Positions 42,518 through 50,732 of a stretch of DNA of 64,000 bases are shown here, one piece after another. The notes beneath the pieces are model-generated. The model was not told where the DNA came from. It saw only the letters and a list, made by a program, of their open reading frames with translations, and made no database searches. The stretch is taken from positions 1 to 64,000 of the forward strand of contig NZ_JARAMP010000012.1 of the NCBI RefSeq assembly GCF_028802875.1, read 5' to 3'. Position 1 is the first letter of the stretch, and each line of letters starts with the position of its first letter. The stretch is from Seohaeicola sp024304985. Its GTDB lineage: Bacteria; Pseudomonadota; Alphaproteobacteria; Rhodobacterales; Rhodobacteraceae. The position numbers and the translations under genes were made by a program.

Positions 42518-44038
42518 TCAGACCTTCAACCGGGCTTCGAGGACATGCCGCTGGACCTTTCCGCTGGTCGATCTGGGGAAATCGTCGAATGCGATGAAAT
42601 GCAGCTCGCGCGGGCGTTTGTAGCCTGCCAGACTTTCGCGGCACAAATTCATCAGCGCATCCGCATCCGGTCGGTCATTGCCGCAGGCGACAAAGGCCAC
42701 CGGGGCTTCGCCCCATTTCGCGTCGAACGCCCGCACCACCGCCGCTTCGACAACAGACGGATGCGCCAGAAGCACGCGCTCGATTTCCGCCGGATAGACG
42801 TTCTCGCCGCCGGTCTTGATCAGGTATTTCACCCTGTCCACAAAGTCGATCGTGCCATCGGGATTGCGCCGGAACAGATCGCCCATGTGGAAGAACCCGT
42901 TGCGAAAGTCTCGGGCATTGGTGGCGTTGGCGTTCCAGTAGCCAGAGAACAGCGTCGGGCCGCGCATCGCCATTTCACCGGGCGTTCCGTCGGGAACGTC
43001 GCGGTCTTCAGGGTCAACCAGCCGGACCTCGCAGAATGCGCTGATCCGTTTGGACAGTTTTTCGGGTATGACACCGGGCGCGATCAGACCCGCGGTGCCA
43101 GGCGGCAAGCCGGTTTCGGTCGCCCCGAAGGAATTCAGGAAGGGCGTGTCCAGAAGGCTGGTCAACTCCGCGATCTGATGTGGAGGCACCAGATCAGCCA
43201 TCGCGCCGCAGACCTTGATCCCTTTCACCGGCAGCGGGTTGGCGCGCCGCTCGGCGATGAAGGCATCCAACGCGCCCGGCATCATCACGAACCAGCCGAT
43301 CCTGTGGCGTGACAGCGCCTCATTGATGACGGCAGGTTGCAACCCGTCCACCATCACCACCGTGCCGCCGCGCAAGATCGTCGCCAGCGCATGATCGGTG
43401 GACGCCATGTGAAACATGGGCGCCCAGGCGATGAAGCCGTCGCCGGGATCGAGCGCCAGTTGCGCCGCGAAGACCATGGATCTAGCGATATGGGCGCGGT
43501 GGCTGATCAGCGCCCCCTTGGGTCGGCCTGTCGTCCCCGATGTGTAAAGGATCGTCAGCCCGGCCTCGGGATCCTCCACCAGGGTTCCGGTGCGCGGATC
43601 TGGTTTGGCCCCAGCGATGGCCGCGTCCAGATCCGGCCCGATCTCCATGCATCGGGTAGCGGAGACCGCATGATACGCGCCGCGCAGGCCGGGTTCGACC
43701 AGCGCCAGAACCGGCTCGACCAGGTCGATGCAATGCCGCAGTTCATCCGGCGCAAGCCGCCAGTTCAGGCAGGCGACGATTGCGCCGATCCCCGCAGCGG
43801 CCAGTTCGGTTTCAAGATATTCCGCCCGGTTGTGGGACAGGATCGCGATCCTGTCTCCGGGCGTGACGCCTCTCGCCAGAAAGACGGCGGCCAGACGATC
43901 AACCCGCTCCAGCAACTCGGCGTAGGTCTGCCGTTTGCGACCGTCCTCGGCGGCAAGAACCCTGGCACTGTTCTGCGCGCGGCTTCGAAAGATCGAATAC
44001 AGATCGGTGCGTCCTGCGCGAAAAACCTCTGGCTGCAT
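42518..44038 (-). CDS. AMP-dependent acyl-CoA ligase
   Basis: The 506-residue ANL enzyme has LYTSGTTGRPKGALISHRA, FGATETGLPPGT, the hinge DRVKYLIKTGGENVYPAEIE and a C-terminal DFPRSTSGKVQRHVLE with the catalytic Lys. Its length matches medium-chain/aryl-acid ligases (FadD3- or DmdB-like) rather than the 600-residue transporter-linked ligases. It lies 22 bp downstream of the flavin reductase gene and probably shares its transcript. Confidence 0.9.
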   Translation of the reverse strand: MQPEVFRAGRTDLYSIFRSRAQNSARVLAAEDGRKRQTYAELLERVDRLAAVFLARGVTPGDRIAILSHNRAEYLETELAAAGIGAIVACLNWRLAPDELRHCIDLVEPVLALVEPGLRGAYHAVSATRCMEIGPDLDAAIAGAKPDPRTGTLVEDPEAGLTILYTSGTTGRPKGALISHRAHIARSMVFAAQLALDPGDGFIAWAPMFHMASTDHALATILRGGTVVMVDGLQPAVINEALSRHRIGWFVMMPGALDAFIAERRANPLPVKGIKVCGAMADLVPPHQIAELTSLLDTPFLNSFGATETGLPPGTAGLIAPGVIPEKLSKRISAFCEVRLVDPEDRDVPDGTPGEMAMRGPTLFSGYWNANATNARDFRNGFFHMGDLFRRNPDGTIDFVDRVKYLIKTGGENVYPAEIERVLLAHPSVVEAAVVRAFDAKWGEAPVAFVACGNDRPDADALMNLCRESLAGYKRPRELHFIAFDDFPRSTSGKVQRHVLEARLKV

Positions 44039-44060
44039 CGCATCCTCCCCTCATGCCAAT

Positions 44061-46094
44061 TCAAAGACCCTGCGCCAAACGCACCCCTTCATCAATGGCG
44101 CGCAGCGCGTCAAGCTCCGCCGCCTCTTTTGCCCCGCCGATCATCGTGACGGTGACTCCGCGCCCGGCGAGGGCCTCGGCCAGCGCCCGCTCTGGCTCCT
44201 GCCCGGTGCACAGCACGATCGTATCGGCGGCGATGACCTTTGGCTTTCCGTCCATGAGGATATGCAGCCCCGCGTCGTCGATACGGTCATAGACCACGCC
44301 GCCCATGGCCTCGACCCCGTGTTTGCGCAGCGCGTTGCGCAGGATCCAGCCCGTGGAGACGCCAAGCCCTGCCCCCGGTTTCGAGGTTTTTCGCTGAAGC
44401 ATGACCACCTTGCGACGCGAAGGTTTCGGTGCCAGCGGATCGCCCGCAAGACCGCCCGACGCGGCGAATGTCGGGTCTACGCCCCATGTCTCGCAGAATG
44501 CGTTGGTGCTGTGGACCTCTGCCGATCCGGTCACGAGGAATTCGGCCACGTCATGGCCGATGCCGCCTGCCCCCATCACCACGACGTTGTCACCCGCAGC
44601 ACGTTCGCCGGACAGGATCTCGGCATAGGTGGCAACGCTCGGATGGTCCACGCCCGGCAGATCGGGAATGCGCGGCGTGACCCCTGTGGCGATCACTACA
44701 TGGTCGAAACCGGTCAGATCATCCAGACCGGCCCGCTGCCCCAGGCGCAGCGTGACGCCGTGTTTGTGCATCTGGCCGGAATAATAGCGCAGGGTTTCGT
44801 CGAACTCGTCCTTGCCCGGCGCCGCACGCGCCAGGTTCAATTGACCGCCCAGCCTGTCATGGGCTTCGAACAAGGTGACGACATGGCCCAGCCGTGCCGC
44901 CTCGGCCGCCGTGGCCATGCCCGCGGCGCCGCCGCCGACAACCGCCACCTTCCGGGGTGAATCTGTCGGCGTGTCCCGGAATTCGGTTTCGCGGCCTGCC
45001 CGAGGGTTGACCAGACAGCTCACCGGCCGGTCGGAAAAGATAAAATCCAGACAGGCTTGGTTGCAGGCGATGCAGGTGTTGATCTCGTCCGCGCGGCCCT
45101 CGCGCACCTTCTTGACGAAATGCGGGTCGGCCAGAAAGGGCCGGGCCATCGAGATCATGTCTGCCTCGCCAGAGGCAAGGATGTCCTCGGCCATTGCGGG
45201 CGTGTTGATCCGGTTCGAGGCGACCACAGGAATGGACACTGCGGCCTTCACATTGGCCGCCGCCTGCCGCCAGGCACCTCGCGGAACCGGATAAGCAATC
45301 GTCGGCACGCGCGCTTCGTGCCAACCGATGCCGGTGTTCAGAATATCCGCCCCCGCCGCCTCGATCTTGCGCGCCAGTGCCGCAATTTCATCGGCGGGCG
45401 CGCCGCCCTCGACCAGATCAGCCGCCGAAATTCGGTAGATGACAAGGAAATCCGGCCCGCATTGGTCTCGCACGGCGCGCACGATCTCGACCGGAAAGCG
45501 GTGTCGGTTCTCGGCGCTGCCGCCCCAGTCGTCTTCACGCTTGTTGGTATGCGTGACAGTGAATTCGTTGATGAGGTATCCTTCGGAACCCATGATCTCG
45601 ACGCCATCGAACCCCGCGGCCTGGGCGTTGGCTGCGGCTTTGGCGAAATCCGCAATGGTGCGGCGAATATCGGCGTCGGTCATCTCACGCGGGATGAAAC
45701 GGTTGATCGGCGCGCGAATCGGTGATGGCGCCACGCAGCCCTCGATCTTTGCGTAGCGTCCGGCATGAAGCAATTGCGCGCAGAACAGGCTGCCTTCGGC
45801 TTGGACCGCCTCGCAGATCGGACGCAGGTGCATGGCCTCGTCCGGGTCGTCGATTCGCGGACCTTCCGGATCGAACAGCCCCTCGGCATTGGGAGAAAAC
45901 CCTCCGGTGACCAGAATCGCCGCCTCCCCCCGGGCCCGTTCAGCGTAGAACGCGATCTGTTTGGAAATGCCATCGGGCTCGGTTTCCAGCCGTGTGTGCA
46001 TCGACCCCATGATGATCCGGTTTCGCACCATGTGTGTGCCTGCGCGGATGGGCGAAAGCAGGTTTCCGAAGCTTTCCCTTTGCGTGTTTCCCAT
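44061..46094 (-). CDS. NADH:flavin oxidoreductase, 2,4-dienoyl-CoA reductase (FadH)-like
   Basis: The 677-residue protein has an N-terminal old-yellow-enzyme TIM barrel binding FMN (GFDGVEIMGSEGYLINEF at about 161). A [4Fe-4S] cluster is indicated by Cys341, 344, 348 and 360 (CIACNQAC then VSC). A C-terminal FAD/NAD(P) domain has VVGGGAAGMATA (about 385) and VVMGAGGIGHD. This is the architecture of 2,4-dienoyl-CoA reductase and relatives that reduce enoyl or dienoyl bonds, including ring double bonds. The start at 46094 has GAGGAGG nine bases upstream. It is divergent from the dehydrogenase operon, sharing the operator at 46133. Confidence 0.92.
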   Translation of the reverse strand: MGNTQRESFGNLLSPIRAGTHMVRNRIIMGSMHTRLETEPDGISKQIAFYAERARGEAAILVTGGFSPNAEGLFDPEGPRIDDPDEAMHLRPICEAVQAEGSLFCAQLLHAGRYAKIEGCVAPSPIRAPINRFIPREMTDADIRRTIADFAKAAANAQAAGFDGVEIMGSEGYLINEFTVTHTNKREDDWGGSAENRHRFPVEIVRAVRDQCGPDFLVIYRISAADLVEGGAPADEIAALARKIEAAGADILNTGIGWHEARVPTIAYPVPRGAWRQAAANVKAAVSIPVVASNRINTPAMAEDILASGEADMISMARPFLADPHFVKKVREGRADEINTCIACNQACLDFIFSDRPVSCLVNPRAGRETEFRDTPTDSPRKVAVVGGGAAGMATAAEAARLGHVVTLFEAHDRLGGQLNLARAAPGKDEFDETLRYYSGQMHKHGVTLRLGQRAGLDDLTGFDHVVIATGVTPRIPDLPGVDHPSVATYAEILSGERAAGDNVVVMGAGGIGHDVAEFLVTGSAEVHSTNAFCETWGVDPTFAASGGLAGDPLAPKPSRRKVVMLQRKTSKPGAGLGVSTGWILRNALRKHGVEAMGGVVYDRIDDAGLHILMDGKPKVIAADTIVLCTGQEPERALAEALAGRGVTVTMIGGAKEAAELDALRAIDEGVRLAQGL

Positions 46095-46132
46095 TGTGAA
46101 CATCCTCCTCAAATCTTTGCTTGAACTATATT

Positions 46133-46146
46133 CTAACATTCGTTAG
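46133..46146. promoter_or_regulatory. Symmetric operator between the divergent reductase and dehydrogenase operons
   Basis: CTAAC-attc-GTTAG, flanked by T and A to give a 16-bp palindrome, lies in the 94-bp divergent promoter region (46095-46188). It is 39 bp from the reductase start and 43 bp from the dehydrogenase start, well placed to control both. Confidence 0.8.
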
Positions 46147-46188
46147 ATTTTTGGGAAGAGTATATTTCGGTCACGGGGAGGAGCGCCG

Positions 46189-47370
46189 ATGCAATTCCAG
46201 CCAACAGAGGATCAAAAGGCGTTTCGCGAAACCGCCAAGCGATTCGCCACTGAAAAACTGGCGCCCAGCTATCAGGAGCGCGCAAGCGGCCACACATTTG
46301 ACCGAGCGCTGATCCGCGACATGGGCGCGCTTGGGCTAATTGGTGCCGATCTGCCGGAGGAATTCGGCGGACTTGGCGAAAGTTCGGTTACTTCCGGGCT
46401 GATCGTCGAGGAAATCGCCTATGCCGATTTCAACGCAAGCTATGTTCAGCTCCTCGGCTCTCTCATGGGGGGGATGGTGGCCAAGCATGCTTCCCAGGAG
46501 ATCGCTTCGGAATGGGTGCCCAAGGTAGTCTCGGGGGAGGCCGTCATTGGCTTGGGCCTGACCGAACCGCGCGGCGGTTCGGACGCGGCGAACCTGATCC
46601 TCAAGGCCACGAAGTCCGGCAACGGCTGGCGGCTGAACGGCGAGAAGACCTCGATGAGCTTTGCATCCCAAGCCGATGCGGCGGTAGTCTTTGCGCGTAC
46701 CGGCGATCCGGACGGCGGCTCACGCGGGGTCAGCGCGTTTTTTGTCGATCTGAACCAGGAGGGCATCAAGCGTACCCATTTCGACGACATCGGCACCAAG
46801 CCGGTCGGACGCGGATCAGTGTTTTTCGACGATGTGTTTGTGCCGGCCGAAAGCATGATGGCCGAACAGGACCGCGCTTTCGGCACGATCATGGCGGGGT
46901 TCGACTATTCCCGCGCGCTGATAGGACTGGAATGTCTGGGCGCGGCACAGGCATCGGTGGACGAAACCTGGGCCTATGTCCGGGAACGCGAGGCGTTCGG
47001 CGCCCCCATCGTGCAATATCAGGGCGTCAGCTTCCCGCTGGCAGAGGCCGAGACGCAACTTACCATGATGCGGCAGCTTTGTTATTACACGCTGGATCTG
47101 CGCGACCGCGGCCTGCCCCATACCTCCGAGGCGGCGATGTGCAAGTGGTATCTGCCCAAGACCGCCTGCGAGATCATTCACCAGTGTCTGATCCTGCACG
47201 GGCATTACGGATACACCACCGACCTGCCCCATCATCAGCGTTACAACGACGTGCTCGGTCTGCAGATTGGCGACGGCACCGCGCAGATCCAGAAGCTGGT
47301 GATTGCCCGCGAGAAGGTCGGGCGGCTGGCGCTGCAGTATGACAAGAAGGCGAAGGGAGTAGCGAAATGA
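46189..47370 (+). CDS. Acyl-CoA dehydrogenase, cyclohexanecarboxyl-CoA dehydrogenase (AliB/BadJ)-like
   Basis: The 393-residue flavoenzyme has LTEPRGGSDAANL, GFDYSRALIGLECLGAAQAS, YQGVSFPLAEAETQL, an AMCKWYLPKTACEIIHQCLI block, HGHYGYTTDLPHHQR and IGDGTAQIQKLVIARE. Asp replaces the usual C-terminal catalytic Glu (IGDGTAQ), and there is no Glu at the isovaleryl-type position. These features fit dehydrogenases acting on cyclohexanecarboxyl-CoA. It leads the 11-gene plus-strand operon; the following hydratase starts with an ATGA overlap. The specific substrate is inferred by similarity to remembered family features and by the nearby badH. Confidence 0.85.
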   Translation: MQFQPTEDQKAFRETAKRFATEKLAPSYQERASGHTFDRALIRDMGALGLIGADLPEEFGGLGESSVTSGLIVEEIAYADFNASYVQLLGSLMGGMVAKHASQEIASEWVPKVVSGEAVIGLGLTEPRGGSDAANLILKATKSGNGWRLNGEKTSMSFASQADAAVVFARTGDPDGGSRGVSAFFVDLNQEGIKRTHFDDIGTKPVGRGSVFFDDVFVPAESMMAEQDRAFGTIMAGFDYSRALIGLECLGAAQASVDETWAYVREREAFGAPIVQYQGVSFPLAEAETQLTMMRQLCYYTLDLRDRGLPHTSEAAMCKWYLPKTACEIIHQCLILHGHYGYTTDLPHHQRYNDVLGLQIGDGTAQIQKLVIAREKVGRLALQYDKKAKGVAK

Positions 47371-48146
47371 GCGCTCCCGTCGCCGTAACCATCGAAGGTA
47401 GCGTCGGCATCATCGAGCTGGCTCGACCAGAGAAGTTCAATTGCTTGTCGCTCAAGGTGCATGAATGCATTTCGAACGCGCGCGCCAGGTTCGAGGCCGA
47501 ACGGAATGTTCGGTCGATCCTGATCCGGGCACAGGGCAAACATTTTTGCACCGGAGCCGATCTGACTGAGGTGAAGGGCAAACTGAACGATCCCGCCGCG
47601 CTGGACCATTTCATCGCCTTTGGCATGAACAACCTGCGCGCACTCGAATCCTCCTCCCTCCCTGTCGTAGTGGCAGTGCAGGGCTTGTGTTTGGCCGGCG
47701 GGGTCGAACTAATGCTAGCATGTGACGTGTGTTTCGGAGCCGAAACGGCGCAGTTCGGCGATCAGCATGCGCAATTTGGTCTGATACCCGGTTGGGGCGG
47801 TTCGCAGCGGCTGACGCGGCTGATGGGACAACGCCGGGCGCTTGACTTGATGTTTTCGGCTCGCTGGCTGAAGGCCGAGGAGGCCAAAGAGGCGGGTTTG
47901 GTCAATTACATCGTGCCGGAAGCGGATCTGCACAAGTCCGCGCTGGAATACTGCCAAAAGATCGCGACCCGGTCGCGTCCCGGTATCGCCGAGATGAAGC
48001 GGCTGGCACGGGAAGGTGCGGACCTGGGCATCGACCAGCAAATGCGGCTGGAGCGTGACGCCGCCGTGCGCGCGCTGCCCAGTGATGACGTGGCCGAGGG
48101 GCTCGACGCATTCGAGAACCGGCGCGCCCCCGAATTCAAGACTTGA
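47367..48146 (+). CDS. Enoyl-CoA hydratase family protein (possible cyclohexenecarboxyl-CoA hydratase role)
   Basis: The 259-residue crotonase-fold protein has AQGKHFCTGADLTEVKG (about residue 56) and VQGLCLAGGVELMLACDVCF (about 105), then FGLIPGWGGSQRLTRL with the region of the catalytic Glu altered (QHAQFGLIP). It is coupled to the AliB-like dehydrogenase gene by a four-base overlap. In the alicyclic pathway this position belongs to a BadK-type hydratase that makes the substrate of BadH. That role is inference. Confidence 0.85.
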   Translation: MSAPVAVTIEGSVGIIELARPEKFNCLSLKVHECISNARARFEAERNVRSILIRAQGKHFCTGADLTEVKGKLNDPAALDHFIAFGMNNLRALESSSLPVVVAVQGLCLAGGVELMLACDVCFGAETAQFGDQHAQFGLIPGWGGSQRLTRLMGQRRALDLMFSARWLKAEEAKEAGLVNYIVPEADLHKSALEYCQKIATRSRPGIAEMKRLAREGADLGIDQQMRLERDAAVRALPSDDVAEGLDAFENRRAPEFKT

Positions 48147-48153
48147 GGAAAAC

Positions 48154-49314
48154 ATGGAATTCACTTTGAACGACGAACAACGCCAGATCTACGAATACGG
48201 CGGTCAGTTGGCGCAAGAATTCGACAACGATTATTGGCTGCGGCATGCCCGGAAACATGAATTTCCCAGGGACATGTTCCAAAAGATTGCCGATGACGGC
48301 TTTCTGGGCATCATGGTTCCCGAAGAATACGGCGGTGCCGGGCTTGGCATGACCGAGATGGCCCTGTTCATGGAAGGCACGGCCAATCACGGCATTCCGC
48401 TGCTGATGATGGTGGTCGGCCCGACCATGTCGCTGGCCCATATCGCCAGCCACGGCACCGAGTTCCACAAGAAAGAGCTGCTTCCAGCCGCCTGCCGGGG
48501 CGAAATCCAGTTCTGTTTCGCGATCACCGAACCGGGGGCCGGGTCGAACACGATGAAGTCCACCACGCTGGCCAAGCGCCGGGGCAACCGGTTCAGCCTG
48601 ACGGGGGAAAAGACCTTCATCACCGGGGCCGATGTGTCCGACTATTGCCTGGTTGTGGCGCGGACCAAGCCGCACACCGAGGTCAGCCGCAAGACCGACG
48701 GGTTCACCCTTTTTGCCGTGGACCTGAAAAAGAAGGGCGTCGCGCAACAACGGGTGAAGATCTCGATCCCCTTGCCCGAAGAACAGTGGACCCTGTTTTT
48801 CGACGAGGTGGATCTGGGTCCCGAGGACGTGGTCGGCGAAGTGGACGAAGGGTTTTCCATCCTGTTCGACAGCCTCAACCCCGAGCGCATCATCCTGGCC
48901 GCACTATGCTGCGGCATCGGCCGCTTCGCCCTGAACAAAGGTGTGGCCTATGCGTCCGAACGCAATGTCTTCGGTCAACCCATCGGGGCGCACCAGGGTG
49001 TGCAGCACCCGATGGCCAAGGCCTACACCGCCATTGAAATGGCCAGCCTGATGACCCGTCGCGCCGCGTGGGAGTTCGACAACAAGCTGCCGGCGGGGGC
49101 CTCGTCGAACATGGCCAAATACTTCGCCGCCGAAGCCGGGATCGAAGCGGTGGACGCCGCACTGCAGGCGCATGGCGGATCGGGTTTCACCGAGGATACC
49201 GGACTCTACGAGATGTATCCGCTGGTGCGCCTGTTGCGTACGGCACCCGTGAACCGCGAGCTGTGCCTCAGCTTCATCGGCGAAAAGGTCATGGGTCTGC
49301 CGCGGTCCTATTGA
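48154..49314 (+). CDS. Acyl-CoA dehydrogenase
   Basis: The 386-residue flavoenzyme has MVPEEYGGAGLGMTEMALFM, ITEPGAGSNTMKS, EKTFITGADVSDY, NPERIILAALCCGIGRFA (Glu at the isovaleryl-type base position) and LQAHGGSGFTEDTGLYEMY. It ends GEKVMGLPRSY. It belongs to the same subgroup as 57057-58220, as the shared LGMPRS-type C terminus shows, rather than to the 31-33 kb pair. The start at 48154 has GAGGAAAA upstream, 7 bp after the hydratase stop. Confidence 0.92.
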   Translation: MEFTLNDEQRQIYEYGGQLAQEFDNDYWLRHARKHEFPRDMFQKIADDGFLGIMVPEEYGGAGLGMTEMALFMEGTANHGIPLLMMVVGPTMSLAHIASHGTEFHKKELLPAACRGEIQFCFAITEPGAGSNTMKSTTLAKRRGNRFSLTGEKTFITGADVSDYCLVVARTKPHTEVSRKTDGFTLFAVDLKKKGVAQQRVKISIPLPEEQWTLFFDEVDLGPEDVVGEVDEGFSILFDSLNPERIILAALCCGIGRFALNKGVAYASERNVFGQPIGAHQGVQHPMAKAYTAIEMASLMTRRAAWEFDNKLPAGASSNMAKYFAAEAGIEAVDAALQAHGGSGFTEDTGLYEMYPLVRLLRTAPVNRELCLSFIGEKVMGLPRSY

Positions 49315-49340
49315 TCGACGGGCCGGGAATGGAGGATAAT

Positions 49341-50732
49341 ATGCAATTTGGAATGCGCTTCCGGCGGGAGGATGCCGCCGACAAGGTAAACGATCACTTC
49401 TGGCACCCAGTCGAGGGCACGCCGCTAGAGGAGGTGCGCCGCATTCAGGAAGAGCGGCTGCGCGATCAAATGGCCTATCTCAAGGCGAACTCGACCTTCT
49501 ATCAGGAGAAGTTCGCCGACGCCGGTGCGGAATTCGGCGATATCCGCACCATCGAAGACCTGCAAAAGCTGCCCTACACATACAAGACCGAGATTCGCGA
49601 AAGCCTCGCGGCAGAGCCGCCCTTCGGCAAGCACCGCGCCGCGCCGATGGCCGACATCATCCAGATGCAGGCCTCGTCGGGGACAACCGGCAGCCCCGCA
49701 TATGTGGCCCTGACCGAATCCGACGCCGAGATGTGGCACGAGATGACGGCGCGCTGTTTCTTTGCCAACGGCGTGCGGCCCGGCGACATGGTGCTGCATG
49801 CGTTTTCGCTGGCCAAGGGCTTTGTCGGCGGCATCCCGGTGATGCAGGGACTGCAATACATGGGTGCGATCGACGTGCCGGTGGGGGCTGATGGCGGCGC
49901 GGAAAGGTTGCTGCGCGCTTGTGCGGACACGCGCCCGCGCTGTATCGTCGGCGCACCTAACTTCGTTCTGCATCTGGCCGAAAAGGCTCCGGAAGTGCTT
50001 GGCTGCAAGGCCAGCGAGCTGGGCGTCGAGCGGGTGATAGTGGGCGGCGAACCGGGCGGCGGCATCCCGGCGATCCGCGCCAAGATCGAAGCGGCCTGGG
50101 GTGCCAAATGCACCGAGATGCTGGGGGGCACCGATCTGGGCGTGACCTATTGGGCCGAATGCGACGCGCAATCGGGCATGCATATGGTCAACATGGACTA
50201 CATCATCACCGAACTGCTCAATCCCGAAAGTGGCGAGATCATTCCTTGGAAAAAAGGCGCCGAGGGCGAGATGATCTATACCGCGATCGGCCGGCGGGCA
50301 AGCCCGCTGGTGCGGTTCCGGTCGGGCGATTATATTGAGGTCATCGACACCGAGTGCTCCTGCGGCCGCACCGGCCCCAAGATCCGTTGCACCGGTCGGA
50401 CCGACGACATGCTGATTGTGCGCGGGGCCAATGTGTTTCCTTCGGCGATCAACAGCGTGATCACAGAAATGGTGCCCGAAACCAATGGTGTCATGCGGAT
50501 CGTGGCAGATTTCGAAGGCCACACTACTCAGGGCGCGCTGAAAGTGATCGTCGAACGCGGTCCCGGTCGCGATCCATCTGATGACAACGCCCTCAAGAAT
50601 AAGATTGAGCAGCGCTTGCGCGATGCCCTCGTTTTCAGGGCCGACATTCGCCTGGTCGCGCCTGATACGTTTGAAAAACCCGGCGCAGCTAAGGTCGCCT
50701 TTGTCCTCAGAAAGTACCCGGACCTGCCATGA
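49341..50732 (+). CDS. Phenylacetate-CoA ligase (PaaK)-family AMP-binding ligase
   Basis: The 463-residue protein has the PaaK plan: HPVEGTPLEEVRRIQEERLR at the N terminus, QASSGTTGSPAYVALTESD (P-loop at 112-117), the GGEPGGG motif, MLGGTDLGVTYWAEC, RFRSGDYIEVIDTECSCGRT, and GRTDDMLIVRGANVFPSAI. PaaK enzymes activate aryl or related acids to CoA thioesters. The ATG at 49341 is chosen because GGAGG lies seven bases upstream; one at 49329 is less likely. The stop overlaps the carboxyltransferase start as ATGA, so ligase and carboxylase are translationally coupled. Confidence 0.9.
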   Translation: MQFGMRFRREDAADKVNDHFWHPVEGTPLEEVRRIQEERLRDQMAYLKANSTFYQEKFADAGAEFGDIRTIEDLQKLPYTYKTEIRESLAAEPPFGKHRAAPMADIIQMQASSGTTGSPAYVALTESDAEMWHEMTARCFFANGVRPGDMVLHAFSLAKGFVGGIPVMQGLQYMGAIDVPVGADGGAERLLRACADTRPRCIVGAPNFVLHLAEKAPEVLGCKASELGVERVIVGGEPGGGIPAIRAKIEAAWGAKCTEMLGGTDLGVTYWAECDAQSGMHMVNMDYIITELLNPESGEIIPWKKGAEGEMIYTAIGRRASPLVRFRSGDYIEVIDTECSCGRTGPKIRCTGRTDDMLIVRGANVFPSAINSVITEMVPETNGVMRIVADFEGHTTQGALKVIVERGPGRDPSDDNALKNKIEQRLRDALVFRADIRLVAPDTFEKPGAAKVAFVLRKYPDLP

